This document shows, piece after piece, positions 16,661 through 24,905 of a stretch of DNA of 64,000 nt; position 1 is the stretch's first letter, and the number at the start of each line of letters is the position of its first letter. The DNA is from Actinomycetes bacterium (lineage in GTDB: Bacteria; Actinomycetota; Actinomycetes; Actinomycetales; Cellulomonadaceae): contig JAJYSG010000001.1 of the NCBI GenBank assembly GCA_021793675.1, forward strand, positions 41,702 to 105,701. The letters run 5' to 3'. The notes under the pieces are model-generated. The model was given only the letters and a program-made list of their open reading frames with translations, had not been told where the DNA came from and searched no databases. The translations under genes were made by a program, and so were the position numbers.

Positions 16661-17860
16661 TTAGGACAGCACGCGCAGCCGGACCGACTCCGGACGTGCT
16701 CCGAGCGCGGCGACGACGTCGTCGGACACCGCGGAACCGGCATCCGTCACCACATAGCCGATCTCTCCCCGCGTGGCGAGCAGCTGGCCCTCGATGTTGA
16801 CCCCGTGCTCGGCGAGCGTCGCGTTGACGGCGGCGAGCACCCCGGGGACGTTGCGGTGCAGGTAAGCGAACCGGTGCACGTCGGGGATCGCCTCGAGTGC
16901 GACGTTCGGCAGGTTGACGGACATCGTCGTCGACCCGGTGGCCAGGTAGTCCCGCACCTTGTGCGCGACGAACTGCCCGATGGCCTCCTGGGCCTCCTCG
17001 GTGGAACCTCCGACGTGCGGCGTGAGGATGACGTTCGGCAGGCCGCGCAGCTCGGAGTCGAACGGGTCGCCGTTGCGCTTCGGCTCGGTGGCGAAGACGT
17101 CGACAGCGGCACCGGACACCTGTCCGGACGTGATGGCTTCCGCCAGTGCGGCGTAGTCCACGACGAATCCCCGGGAGAGGTTGAGGAAGACCGCGCCCGG
17201 CCGCATCCGGGCGAACTGCTTGGCGCCGAACAGCCCGGCGTTGCCGGCGCGGCCGTCGACGTGCAGCGTGACCACGTCGGAGGCGTCGAGCAACTCATCG
17301 AGCGAGTGCATCCGCCGGGCGTTGCCCAGGGCGAGCTTCTCGGCGGTGTCGTAGAAGGCCACCGACATGCCGAGGTTCTCGGCGAGCACCGACAGCTGCG
17401 TGCCGATGTTGCCGTAGCCGACGATGCCCAGCGTGCGACCGCGCACCTCGTGCGAGCCGGAGGCGGACTTGTTCCACACGCCGGCGTGCATCTGCTTGTC
17501 GAACTCGGTGAGCCGACGGGTGAGCGCGATGATGTCGGCGATCGCCACCTCGACGACCGACCGGGTGTTGGAGAACGGGGCGTTGAACACGGCGACGCCG
17601 CGGCCGGCCGCCGCGCGCAGGTCGATCTGGTTCGTCCCGATGCAGAAGGCGCCCACCGCGAGCAGCTCGGGTGCGGCCTCGAGCACGGCGGCGGTGACGT
17701 GCGTCTTGGACCGGATGCCGAGCAGGCTGACGCCGTCGAGCGCCTCGATCAGCTCGGCCTCGTCGAGCGCACCAGAGCGCGAGATCACCTCGAACCCGGT
17801 GGACTCGAGGATCTGACGTCCGAACGGATGGATGTTCTCGAGCAGCAGGGCTTTGGGCAC
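16661..17860 (-). CDS. serA: D-3-phosphoglycerate dehydrogenase (short, ACT-containing type)
   Basis: A 399-residue enzyme for the first step of serine synthesis from 3-phosphoglycerate. The NAD-binding domain has GRTLGIVGYGNIGTQLSVL, substrate-site LLGIRSKTHVT and GTNQIDL, and the catalytic His in LTPHVGGSTEEAQ with a Glu in VFATEPKRNGDPF. The ACT domain at about residues 325-399 (HRNVPGVLAAVNATLAEHGVNI) is the serine-feedback site. Length and order match the E. coli type rather than the longer mycobacterial type. Start GTG at 17860 gives the usual N-terminus. It lies four bases after the helicase gene, so may be cotranscribed. Confidence 0.93.
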   Translation of the reverse strand: MPKALLLENIHPFGRQILESTGFEVISRSGALDEAELIEALDGVSLLGIRSKTHVTAAVLEAAPELLAVGAFCIGTNQIDLRAAAGRGVAVFNAPFSNTRSVVEVAIADIIALTRRLTEFDKQMHAGVWNKSASGSHEVRGRTLGIVGYGNIGTQLSVLAENLGMSVAFYDTAEKLALGNARRMHSLDELLDASDVVTLHVDGRAGNAGLFGAKQFARMRPGAVFLNLSRGFVVDYAALAEAITSGQVSGAAVDVFATEPKRNGDPFDSELRGLPNVILTPHVGGSTEEAQEAIGQFVAHKVRDYLATGSTTMSVNLPNVALEAIPDVHRFAYLHRNVPGVLAAVNATLAEHGVNIEGQLLATRGEIGYVVTDAGSAVSDDVVAALGARPESVRLRVLS

Positions 17861-17864
17861 GGCC

Positions 17865-20189
17865 CTATGGTGCGCCGGTCCGGCCGCGGGTTCGAATCCG
17901 TCCCGCGGACCGGACCGGGGACGTCGGGGACGGCGCTGGCGCAGCCCCGGTCGAGGTGGGCGCCAACCCCGCCGGCAGGGGCGCCGCATGCACCACCTGC
18001 AGTGCGACAGTGGGGCGGGTCATGGCGACGTAGAGGTCGCCGGCCGGCAGGTCCGCCGGTTCGACGAGGACGACGACGTCGAACTCCAACCCTTTCGCCT
18101 GCACCGGTGTGAGCACGACGAGCGGCGCATCGAGGTCGACGTCGTCGGCCGCGACAGGCACGGCGCTGCCGGCCACCTGGCCGGTCGCCGCGACGGCGCG
18201 CCGCACGGCCTCGACCCGGTCGGGGGACGCGACGATCGCGACGCGCCCGGCTCCCGAGGCGTCGACGACGTTCCCCGCGGCGGCGACCGCGCGCGCGGCG
18301 GCGGCAGCGACGAGCTCGTCGTCGGCGACGTGCTGGGTGACCAGCGCGCCCGGCACGTCGCGCGCGGAGGTGAGCGGCGAGGCGGGCAGCCCGGCCGCGG
18401 CCGCGACGCGGGACGCCGCCTCGGCCACGGTGGCCGGCGTCCGGTAGTTCACGGTGAGCTCGGCGAGCCGCCATGACCCCCGCAGCACCGGGTCGAGCAT
18501 CGCCGCCCAGGAGTGGGCACCGGCCCGTGTCGACGTCTGGGCGACGTCCCCGACGATCGTCATCGAGCGGGTCGGCACCCGCCGCAACAGCGTGCGCCAC
18601 GCCATCGTCGACAGCTCCTGTGCCTCGTCGACCACCACGTGGCCGTAGGTCCAGGAGCGGTCCGTGGCCGCGCGTTCCGCGGTGGTCAGCGACGGGCCGG
18701 TCGAGGCGAACCGGTCGGCCAGCGCGTCGGCCGAGACGAAGGCGCTCGCCCAGCTGGTGGCCAGCACCTGCCGGGCGTACTCCACCTCCTGCGCTCGGCG
18801 TTCGGCGTCGGCGCGGGCCTGGGCGCGCGCCGCCTGGTCGTCCTCGCCCAGCAGCTCGGCGGCCTCGTCGAGCAGTGGCACGTCGGCGGGCGTCCACGCC
18901 GCCCCCTTCGGCCGGGCGAGGAGCTCGCGCTCCCGGGCCGACAGCTCGGGAGCCGCCTCGGCCAGCCGGTGCGGCTTGGCGAACAGGTCACCGACGAGCC
19001 CTTCGGGCGTCAGCGGCAGCCACGCGAGGTTGAGCGCCACGCGGATGCCCCGCGCCGTGCGCAGCTCCTCGATGACCTCCTCGCGGTCGTCGGGCGAGAT
19101 CCCGAACGTCAGCTGCTCGGTGTACTGGTCCGCCAGGCGGCCGAGCATGTCCCGCACGAACGCCGCCCTCGCCAGGTTGTGCGGGCGGTGCTGGCGCCGG
19201 GCCCGCCCGATGGCGGCGGCGACGTCGCGCGGCCGTATGACGATCGTGCGACCGTCCACCCGCACCTCGACGGGCTCCGCGGGCACGCGCTCGCGAGCCC
19301 GGATGGCGCGTTCGATGATCTGGACCCACTGCCGCCGGCCCTTGATCTCCGCCACCTCGTCGGGCTCGGTGCCGTGGGCCGGGACGCCTGGGTAGAGCTC
19401 GGCCAGGGTCGTGGTCACCACGCCGTTCTCGCCGAGAGAGGGCAGCACCTGGTCGATGTAGTGCAGGAAGGTGCGGCTGGGCCCGACGAGCAGCACGCCG
19501 GAACGGTCGAGCACCCGGCGGTGCGAGTACAGCAGGTACGCCGCCCGGTGCAGGGCGACCGCGGTCTTGCCGGTGCCGGGCCCGCCCTGCACCACGAGCG
19601 CGCCGGACAGCTCGGAGCGGATGATCGCATCCTGCTCGGCCTGGATCGTGGCGACGATGTCGGCCATCCGTCCCGTACGCCGAGCGGCGAGGGAGGCCAG
19701 CAGGGCCCCCTCGCCGGAGAGGTGCTCGAGCGCCGCGCCGGCCGCGTGGTCGAGGTCGAGCAGCTCGTCCTCGAGCCCCGTGACGGTGCGCTGGGAGGTG
19801 ACGAGGTGCCGGCGGCGCACGACGCCGTCGGGGTGGGCGGCCGTGGCCCGGTAGAACGGCTGCGCGGCCGGCGCCCGCCAGTCGGTGAGCAGGGGCGTCT
19901 GGTCCTCGTCCGTCAGGCCGATCCGCCCGACGTAGCGCCGCTCCCCGTCCGCCAGGTCGAGCCGTCCGAACGCCAGCCGGTCCTCGACCGCCTCGAGTGC
20001 CGCGATGCGGTCCTCGTAGAGCGTCGCGAACGCGTCGCGTTCGCTGCGGTTCTGCGGCGACCCCGACGGGCCGGCCCTGCGGACGTCGGCGAGCCGCCGT
20101 CGCGTCTGGGCGCGGAGCGTGTCGAGGCGGGTGTAGAGCTCGTCGAGCACCTTCTGCTCGTCGGCGAGCTCCTCCTGCCGTCCTGCCAC
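17865..20189 (-). CDS. HelD/HelR-like RNA polymerase-recycling ATPase (UvrD-like helicase fold)
   Basis: A 774-residue superfamily 1 ATPase. The N-terminal ~45 residues form a coiled coil (EELADEQKVLDELYTRLDTL), followed by LTDWRAPAAQPFYRA, Walker A GGPGTGKTAVALHRAAYLLY near residue 203, Walker B VVVDEAQELSTMAW, the MTIVGDVAQTS motif and C-terminal VLTPVQAKGLEFDVVVLV and LYVAMTRPT. The coiled coil followed by this order fits HelD/HelR proteins, which enter the secondary channel and pull stalled RNA polymerase off DNA; HelR members give rifampicin tolerance. A DNA repair helicase is the alternative. The start is GTG at 20189; TTATCC-type sequence (minus GATAAT, 20263-20258) may be its -10. Confidence 0.8.
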   Translation of the reverse strand: MAGRQEELADEQKVLDELYTRLDTLRAQTRRRLADVRRAGPSGSPQNRSERDAFATLYEDRIAALEAVEDRLAFGRLDLADGERRYVGRIGLTDEDQTPLLTDWRAPAAQPFYRATAAHPDGVVRRRHLVTSQRTVTGLEDELLDLDHAAGAALEHLSGEGALLASLAARRTGRMADIVATIQAEQDAIIRSELSGALVVQGGPGTGKTAVALHRAAYLLYSHRRVLDRSGVLLVGPSRTFLHYIDQVLPSLGENGVVTTTLAELYPGVPAHGTEPDEVAEIKGRRQWVQIIERAIRARERVPAEPVEVRVDGRTIVIRPRDVAAAIGRARRQHRPHNLARAAFVRDMLGRLADQYTEQLTFGISPDDREEVIEELRTARGIRVALNLAWLPLTPEGLVGDLFAKPHRLAEAAPELSARERELLARPKGAAWTPADVPLLDEAAELLGEDDQAARAQARADAERRAQEVEYARQVLATSWASAFVSADALADRFASTGPSLTTAERAATDRSWTYGHVVVDEAQELSTMAWRTLLRRVPTRSMTIVGDVAQTSTRAGAHSWAAMLDPVLRGSWRLAELTVNYRTPATVAEAASRVAAAAGLPASPLTSARDVPGALVTQHVADDELVAAAAARAVAAAGNVVDASGAGRVAIVASPDRVEAVRRAVAATGQVAGSAVPVAADDVDLDAPLVVLTPVQAKGLEFDVVVLVEPADLPAGDLYVAMTRPTVALQVVHAAPLPAGLAPTSTGAAPAPSPTSPVRSAGRIRTRGRTGAP

Positions 20190-20366
20190 CTGGAGTGCCC
20201 CCGTCCGGGTCGGAGATCCGCGCGCGCGGCCGGCGGGTCGCGCGCAACGGGCCGTCCATTATCCGCCGCGGGGCCGGTGGTCCGAACCGGTCGTCCGTCC
20301 AGGTCCGGGAAGAGCCGTGGCCGTGGCGTGGTTGGGTGGGAGGAGAACGACGAAGGGCTGACGAAC

Positions 20367-21293
20367 ATGCTGGATCCTGCGGAGATCTACGAGGTGGACG
20401 AGGACGTCGCGGCCGAGCTGGACGAGCGCGCCGCGGTGGGCACCGGTCCCGTGCTGGTGCATGCCGTCCGGGGGTTCGTCGACGCGGGGCACGCGGGTGA
20501 GATCGCGGCCGAGCACATGGTGGACGAGCTGCGCACCCGTCGCCTGGTGACGTTCGACGTCGACCAGCTGCTCGACTACCGCTCGCGGCGGCCCATGATG
20601 ACGTTCGACGCCTCGACCTGGAGCGAGTACGAGGAGCCGGAGCTGGTCGTCGACCTGGTCGACGACGCCGAGGGCACGCCATTCCTGCTGCTGCACGGGA
20701 CCGAGCCGGACGTGCAGTGGGAGCGGTACGTCGCGGCCGTCCGGCAGCTCGTCGAGCGGTTCTCCGTGCCGTTGACGGTCGGGATCCACGGCGTCCCGAT
20801 GGGGGTGCCGCACACGCGCCCGATCACCCTGACCGCTCACGCGACGCGCCCCGACCTGGTCGCCGACGTGCCGTCGTGGTTCGGCATGGTGCGGGTGCCC
20901 GCCTCGGCACAGACCCTGCTCGAGCTGCGGCTGGGTCAGTCCGGCCATGACGCCATGGGCTTCGTCGTGCACGTGCCGCACTACCTGGCGCAGTCGACGT
21001 ACCCGCAGGCGGCCATCGCGGCGCTGCACCGGCTGGAGCGCACCACCGGCCTGGAGCTCAAGGTCGGTGAGCTCGAGGGCGCCGCCCAGGAGGCCGTCCG
21101 GCAGATCGATGAGCAGGTGGCGGGCTCGCCCGAGGTCGCCTCGCTCGTGCAGGCGCTCGAGGAGCAGTACGACGCGTTCACGCGCGGCATCGGCCGGGCC
21201 GGGCTGCTGGCCGCCACCGATCTGCCGACCGCCGACGAGCTGGGGGCCGAGTTCGAACGCTTTCTCGCGGAACAGGGTCCGGACGAAGGTTGA
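20367..21293 (+). CDS. PAC2-family protein
   Basis: A 308-residue member of the PAC2 (proteasome assembly chaperone 2-like) family, widespread in actinobacteria and of unsettled function (Rv2714 is a structural member as I recall). Visible core: VLVHAVRGFVDAGHAGEIAAEHMVDEL, LVTFDVDQLLDYRSRRPMM, TPFLLLHGTEPDVQWERY, VGIHGVPMGVPHTRPI and VVHVPHYLAQSTYPQAAIAAL. The C-terminal helical part has the VxxLExQYD segment of the family. The ATG at 20367 has AAGGG nine bases upstream; GGGAGGAG further up is too far. Divergent from the helicase gene. Confidence 0.85.
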   Translation: MLDPAEIYEVDEDVAAELDERAAVGTGPVLVHAVRGFVDAGHAGEIAAEHMVDELRTRRLVTFDVDQLLDYRSRRPMMTFDASTWSEYEEPELVVDLVDDAEGTPFLLLHGTEPDVQWERYVAAVRQLVERFSVPLTVGIHGVPMGVPHTRPITLTAHATRPDLVADVPSWFGMVRVPASAQTLLELRLGQSGHDAMGFVVHVPHYLAQSTYPQAAIAALHRLERTTGLELKVGELEGAAQEAVRQIDEQVAGSPEVASLVQALEEQYDAFTRGIGRAGLLAATDLPTADELGAEFERFLAEQGPDEG

Positions 21294-21543
21294 CGTCCGC
21301 GGCGGCGCCTCGTTCGTCCGTTGACCGGATCGTTGTCGGCGTTTATCGGATCGTTGCCTTCAGGGACCTGAGAGCCTTCCGAAACAATGGCGGCGGCAGC
21401 GGGCCTCATGCGAGGATGCCTGCGTTGCAGTGACGTGCGGACGCTCGACCGGCAGGCTTGCCCCACCGGCGCAGGACGTGAGGCATTGCGGCAGCGGGGC
21501 AAGCGCGGTGCTTGCACCGTCACCGGGCAGAAGGAAGCTGGAC

Positions 21544-21747
21544 ATGGCACAGGGTGCTGTCAAGTGGTTCAACGCCGAGAAGGGCTACGGGTTCATCGCC
21601 CAGGACGGCGGCGGCGCCGACGTCTTCGTCCACTACTCGGCCATTGACTCGCAGGGCTACCGGTCTCTGGACGAGGGCCAGCGTGTCGAGTTCGAGATCA
21701 CGCAGGGCGCCAAGGGCCCGCAGGCCGAGCACGTCAAGCCGCTCTGA
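21544..21747 (+). CDS. Cold-shock domain protein (CspA family)
   Basis: A 67-residue single OB-fold protein that binds single-stranded RNA and DNA. RNP1 is KGYGFI and RNP2 is VFVHY; the start [17 protein letters not shown] is typical of actinobacterial CspA-type proteins. The 250-base gap upstream holds GGATCGTTG twice (21326-21356) and a possible -35 TTGACC at 21321; a long structured leader is usual for cold-shock genes, though no element can be assigned firmly. A hairpin terminator follows 37 bases after the stop. Confidence 0.96.
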   Translation: MAQGAVKWFNAEKGYGFIAQDGGGADVFVHYSAIDSQGYRSLDEGQRVEFEITQGAKGPQAEHVKPL

Positions 21748-21784
21748 ACGACGCCGACGGCCCTCGCGGTCGTCGTGACGGCGA

Positions 21785-21820
21785 GAAGGACCGTTCCCGC
21801 ACCGGCGGGGGCGGTCCTTC
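21785..21820 (+). terminator. Intrinsic terminator after the cold-shock gene
   Basis: Outer stem GAAGGACCG / CGGTCCTTC (21785-21793 with 21812-21820) with an inner CCCGC/GCGGG stem, followed by GTCGTTTC. It separates the gene from the convergent spermidine-synthase-like gene. Confidence 0.85.
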
Positions 21821-21847
21821 GTCGTTTCCGGGCCATGGCGCCGCGGC

Positions 21848-22684
21848 TCAGGCCGGCGGGTCGTGGTGCACGGGGGAGCGGCCGACGAAGCCGGCGAGGT
21901 CGTCGCCCAGCAGGATGCGCGCAGGCACCGGCAGCGTGCGCAGTGCCCTCGCCAGCGCAGCGGAACCCAGCAGATCGGCGTCGTCGGTCCCCGCGACGAC
22001 GAGGTTGCCGTAGCGCCGACCGCGCAGCACCGCCGGCTCGGCGATGACCGCGCAGTGCCCGAAGACCGTGGCCGCGGTCGCCGCCTCGGAGCGTGCCAGG
22101 GCCAGCGGCGGGCGGTCCGCGCAGTTCGCCAGGTAGACGCCGGTGGGCCGCAGCACCCGTGCGACGTCGGCGACGAACTCGGCCGTCGTCAGGTGCGGTG
22201 GCGTCCCGTCGCCCGCGAACGCGTCGCGCACGACGAGGTCCGCGGAGGCGTCGGCCAGGCCGGAGAGCGCGTGCCGCGCGTCGTCGATGCGGATCCGCAG
22301 CGCCGGCGACCGTGGCAGGTCGAACCATCGTCGGACGAGCTCGGCGAGCACTGGATCGACGTCCACGGCGAGCTGGCGGGAGCCGGGCCGTGCGGCGTCG
22401 AGCGCGCGGGCGAGGGCGCACCCCGCGGCGCCGAGGTGGACGGCCGCCACCGGGCCGGGTGTCAGCCGATCGGCGACCGCGGCCATCTGCTGCATGTACT
22501 CGAACTCCAGCCGCGTCGGGTCGATGAGGTCGAGGTGCGAGCTCGGTACGCCGTTGACCAGGAGCGTCACGCCGTCCGGGTCGTCCCGCTCGCGGCGCAG
22601 CTCGGCGGTGCCGGTGGTGATCGGCACGGAGCCGACGGGCCACCCGGCCGGTGTCGGTGCCCGGTGCGACGCTGGACGCGGCAT
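21848..22684 (-). CDS. Spermidine synthase-like (SAM-fold) protein
   Basis: A 278-residue protein of the spermidine synthase/methyltransferase fold. The core has VLLVNGVPSSHLDLIDPTRLEFEYMQQMAAVAD, VAAVHLGAAGCALARAL in place of the Gly-rich nucleotide loop, LAVDVDPVLAELVRRWF, and RIDDARHALSGLADASADLVVRDAF. In true spermidine synthases a catalytic Asp follows in a D-x-x-D type motif; here the aligned segment reads VVRDAFAGDGTPPHLTT, so aminopropyl transfer is uncertain. Many actinobacteria carry such genes with no known substrate. The ATG at 22684 has TAGCCT six bases upstream (leaderless). Confidence 0.75.
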   Translation of the reverse strand: MPRPASHRAPTPAGWPVGSVPITTGTAELRRERDDPDGVTLLVNGVPSSHLDLIDPTRLEFEYMQQMAAVADRLTPGPVAAVHLGAAGCALARALDAARPGSRQLAVDVDPVLAELVRRWFDLPRSPALRIRIDDARHALSGLADASADLVVRDAFAGDGTPPHLTTAEFVADVARVLRPTGVYLANCADRPPLALARSEAATAATVFGHCAVIAEPAVLRGRRYGNLVVAGTDDADLLGSAALARALRTLPVPARILLGDDLAGFVGRSPVHHDPPA

Positions 22685-22690
22685 CGAGCA

Positions 22691-22696
22691 AGGCTA
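22691..22696 (-). promoter_or_regulatory. Putative leaderless -10 (TAGCCT) for the spermidine-synthase-like gene
   Basis: Minus-strand TAGCCT, six bases, then ATG at 22684. Confidence 0.6.
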
Positions 22697-22728
22697 CGGC
22701 CGCCGGGGATCCGGGCATGGACGGGACT

Positions 22729-22756
22729 TGACGCCATCGAACACGTGTTCGATGAT
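22729..22756 (+). promoter_or_regulatory. HEPN-dinB promoter with LexA operator inside it
   Basis: TTGACG at 22729-22734, a 16-base spacer and GATGAT at 22751-22756 form a plausible promoter. The LexA box fills the spacer, the position expected for full repression. Confidence 0.55.
22737..22752. promoter_or_regulatory. Perfect LexA box (SOS box)
   Basis: TCGAACACGTGTTCGA is a perfect 16-bp palindrome identical to the actinobacterial LexA consensus. It lies 22 bases before the HEPN gene and 52 bases before the divergent spermidine-synthase-like gene. Confidence 0.93.
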
Positions 22757-22774
22757 GGAGTGGAGGTGATCGAC

Positions 22775-23182
22775 ATGACGGTCGTGCAGATGCTCGCGAG
22801 AGCCGACGCGGAGCTGCTCGCAGCGCAGTTCTCCGGTGAGGCGTGGGAACGCTTCACGCACGCCCACCTCGCAGCGGTTCGCGCGGCGGCGGCCGTCGTG
22901 GCGGCCCGGGGGCGGCCCGGGGGCCGTGGCGCTCCGCGCACGGTGTGGGAGCTGCTCGCCGTCGTCGCCCCGGAGATGGCACGTTGGGCGGCCGTGTTCG
23001 CCGGTGGCGCGCGGCTGCGCGCCGCCCTGGACGCCGGCCGGTTCGAGGCGGTGTCCGTGGCCCGGGCGGACCAGGCATTGTGCGACGCGGAGGACTTCGT
23101 CGACCTGGCACGGAGCGTGCTGGCCGAGGACTGGTCGGCGGGGTCCGCGGCACCGCGGATGCTGGCGGTGCGGGCGTCGTGA
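22775..23182 (+). CDS. SAV_6107-type HEPN-domain protein
   Basis: A 135-residue all-helical protein resembling the SAV_6107 HEPN family found next to dinB in actinobacteria. The N-terminal helix contains R26-FTHA-H31, which fits the R-x4-6-H spacing of HEPN RNases, followed by LAAVRAAAAVVAARGRP and a second helical pair ending DAEDFVDLARSVL. The catalytic motif of HEPN RNases usually lies in a later helix, so nuclease activity is only a possibility. GGAGG at 22762 sets the ATG at 22775. The perfect LexA box upstream makes it a DNA-damage gene. dinB starts 16 bases after its stop. Confidence 0.75.
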   Translation: MTVVQMLARADAELLAAQFSGEAWERFTHAHLAAVRAAAAVVAARGRPGGRGAPRTVWELLAVVAPEMARWAAVFAGGARLRAALDAGRFEAVSVARADQALCDAEDFVDLARSVLAEDWSAGSAAPRMLAVRAS

Positions 23183-23198
23183 GCCGCGCGGGTGCGTC

Positions 23199-24470
23199 AT
23201 GAGCAGGGGTCCGCGCTCGTCGGCGGCGCGCCGCGACTGGGGGCGCGACGAGGACGGCTGCACGATCCTCCACGTCGACATGGACGCGTTCTTCGCGTCG
23301 GTGGAGCTCGCGCGTCGCCCGCACCTGCGCGGGCTGCCGGTCATCGTCGGGGGGGCGCAACGCGGCGTCGTGCTCGCGGCGACCTACGAGGCGCGAGCGT
23401 TCGGCGTGCATGCCGCGATGCCGATGACGCAGGCGCTACGGCTCGCGCCGCAGGCGGTGGTGGTGCCGCCGGACCACCAGGCCTACCACGACGTCTCCGA
23501 AGGTGTCATGGCGATCCTCAGGGACGTCACGGCGCTCGTCGAGCAGGTGAGCGTCGACGAGGCGTTCCTCGACGTCGCGGGTGCGCGCCGGCGGGTGGGA
23601 TCGCCGACGATGATCGCCGAGCTCATCCGACGCCAGGTGCGCGAGCGGTACGGCATCACGTGCTCGGTGGGGATCGCCGCGACGAAGTTCGTGGCGAAGC
23701 TGGCGTCCGGCCATGCCAAGCCGGACGGCGTCCTGCTCATCCCGCGCTCCGCGACGGTGGACTTCCTGCGAGTGCTGCCGGTCGGTGCGCTGTGGGGCGT
23801 GGGGGAACGGACGGAGGCGGCCCTGGGGCGCTGGGGGATCATCACCGTCGCGCAGCTGGCCGACAGCGACGTCGGCACGGTGCAGCGGGCGGTGGGCAAG
23901 GTGGCCGGCGCTCACCTGCACGACCTGGCCTGGGGCCGTGACCCGCGACCGGTCCACCCGGGTCGTGAGGAGAAGTCGATCGGCGCTGAGGAGACGTTCG
24001 GTGTGGACGTCGCCGACGCGGCCGTGGTGCAGGCCAAGGTGCTCCAGCTCGCCGACCGGTGCGCGGCGCGCCTGCGCAGCCACGGCCTGGTGGCCGGGAC
24101 CGTCGCCGTCAAGGTGCGCGCGAGCGACTTCCGGACGCTCACTCGCGCGAGGACGTTGGTGACACCGACAGACGTCGGCCGCGAGATCTACCTTGCTGCG
24201 AGGGAGCTGCTGGCCGGCGTCGACCTCGGGGGGCTGCCGGTCCGTCTCGTCGGCGTGCGGGCGGAGGGCCTGGCGGTCGCGTCGCAGGCCGTGCGCCAGC
24301 CGACGCTCGAGGAGGCGACCGCGGACGACGGTGCCGACCGGCGTGCGGCGGAGCTCGCGATGGACGAGGTGCGGCGCAAGTTCGGCTCGACCGCCATCCG
24401 TCCCGGCTCCGCACCCGCCGCGCGCGGCGAGAGGTCGACTACCACCTTCGTTCCAGCGGACCTATCCTGA
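23199..24470 (+). CDS. dinB: DNA polymerase IV (Y-family)
   Basis: A 423-residue translesion polymerase. Catalytic motifs are VDMDAFFASVE near residue 28 and SVDEAFLDVAG near 122; YEARAFGVHAAMPM is the fingers segment, and ITCSVGIAATKFVAKLAS and the helix-hairpin-helix part (LWGVGERTEAALGRWGI) follow. The little-finger domain runs from about 250 to 350. The C-terminal tail is poorly conserved, with QPTLEE as a possible weak clamp-binding motif. The ATG at 23199 is 16 bases after the HEPN stop, so both should be transcribed from the LexA-controlled promoter. Confidence 0.95.
   Translation: MSRGPRSSAARRDWGRDEDGCTILHVDMDAFFASVELARRPHLRGLPVIVGGAQRGVVLAATYEARAFGVHAAMPMTQALRLAPQAVVVPPDHQAYHDVSEGVMAILRDVTALVEQVSVDEAFLDVAGARRRVGSPTMIAELIRRQVRERYGITCSVGIAATKFVAKLASGHAKPDGVLLIPRSATVDFLRVLPVGALWGVGERTEAALGRWGIITVAQLADSDVGTVQRAVGKVAGAHLHDLAWGRDPRPVHPGREEKSIGAEETFGVDVADAAVVQAKVLQLADRCAARLRSHGLVAGTVAVKVRASDFRTLTRARTLVTPTDVGREIYLAARELLAGVDLGGLPVRLVGVRAEGLAVASQAVRQPTLEEATADDGADRRAAELAMDEVRRKFGSTAIRPGSAPAARGERSTTTFVPADLS
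24463..24468 (+). promoter_or_regulatory. Putative -10 (TATCCT) for the DUF3040 gene
   Basis: TATCCT overlaps the last codons of dinB (its T is the first base of the TGA stop) and lies 38 bases before the ATG at 24507. Confidence 0.45.
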
Positions 24471-24506
24471 GGGCCAGAGGGTTTTCCGGGTGGGACGGGG
24501 GTTCCA

Positions 24507-24905
24507 ATGCCTCTCTCCGAGTACGAGCAGCGCGTTCTCGAGCAGATGGAACGACAGCTCGCGTCCGATGACCCACGCCTCGCGAACACGTTGACGCAGC
24601 GCGGCCACCGGAAGGTTGTTCGCTACGCCCTGTCGGGTGTCGGCGCCGCCGCGGGGCTGCTGCTTCTGGTGCTCGGCGTGGCCACCGACCAGCCCGCCCT
24701 GGGCGTCGTCGGATTCGTGCTGATGTTCGCCGCCGTCGCCTACGTGTTCGCCGCGCCTCGCACCCGCAGGGCGCGCGCGGAGGCCGGTGCCGAGCAGCCG
24801 GCCCCGGCGGCCAAGGCCGCCAGCCCTAGGGCGAAGGGTCGCCGAAGCTTCATGACTCGCTTGGAAGAGCGCTGGGATCGGCGTCGCGACGAGTCCGGTC
24901 ACTGA
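24507..24905 (+). CDS. DUF3040 membrane protein
   Basis: A 132-residue actinobacterial protein. The signature MPLSEYEQRVLEQMERQLASDDP opens DUF3040 proteins; two membrane helices follow at about residues 45-62 and 65-85, then a basic cytoplasmic tail (RTRRARAEAG, KGRRSFMTRLEERWDRRR). It is regularly found just before the mraZ/dcw cluster, which suggests an envelope or division role, but none is shown. Its last 56 bases overlap the convergent transglutaminase gene. Confidence 0.9.
   Translation: MPLSEYEQRVLEQMERQLASDDPRLANTLTQRGHRKVVRYALSGVGAAAGLLLLVLGVATDQPALGVVGFVLMFAAVAYVFAAPRTRRARAEAGAEQPAPAAKAASPRAKGRRSFMTRLEERWDRRRDESGH

Noticed and set aside
17860-17870. Leaderless -10 for serA (TAGGGC before the GTG)
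   Set aside because: The hexamer does not end in T and lies only one base from the start codon, so it does not fit the pattern seen elsewhere.
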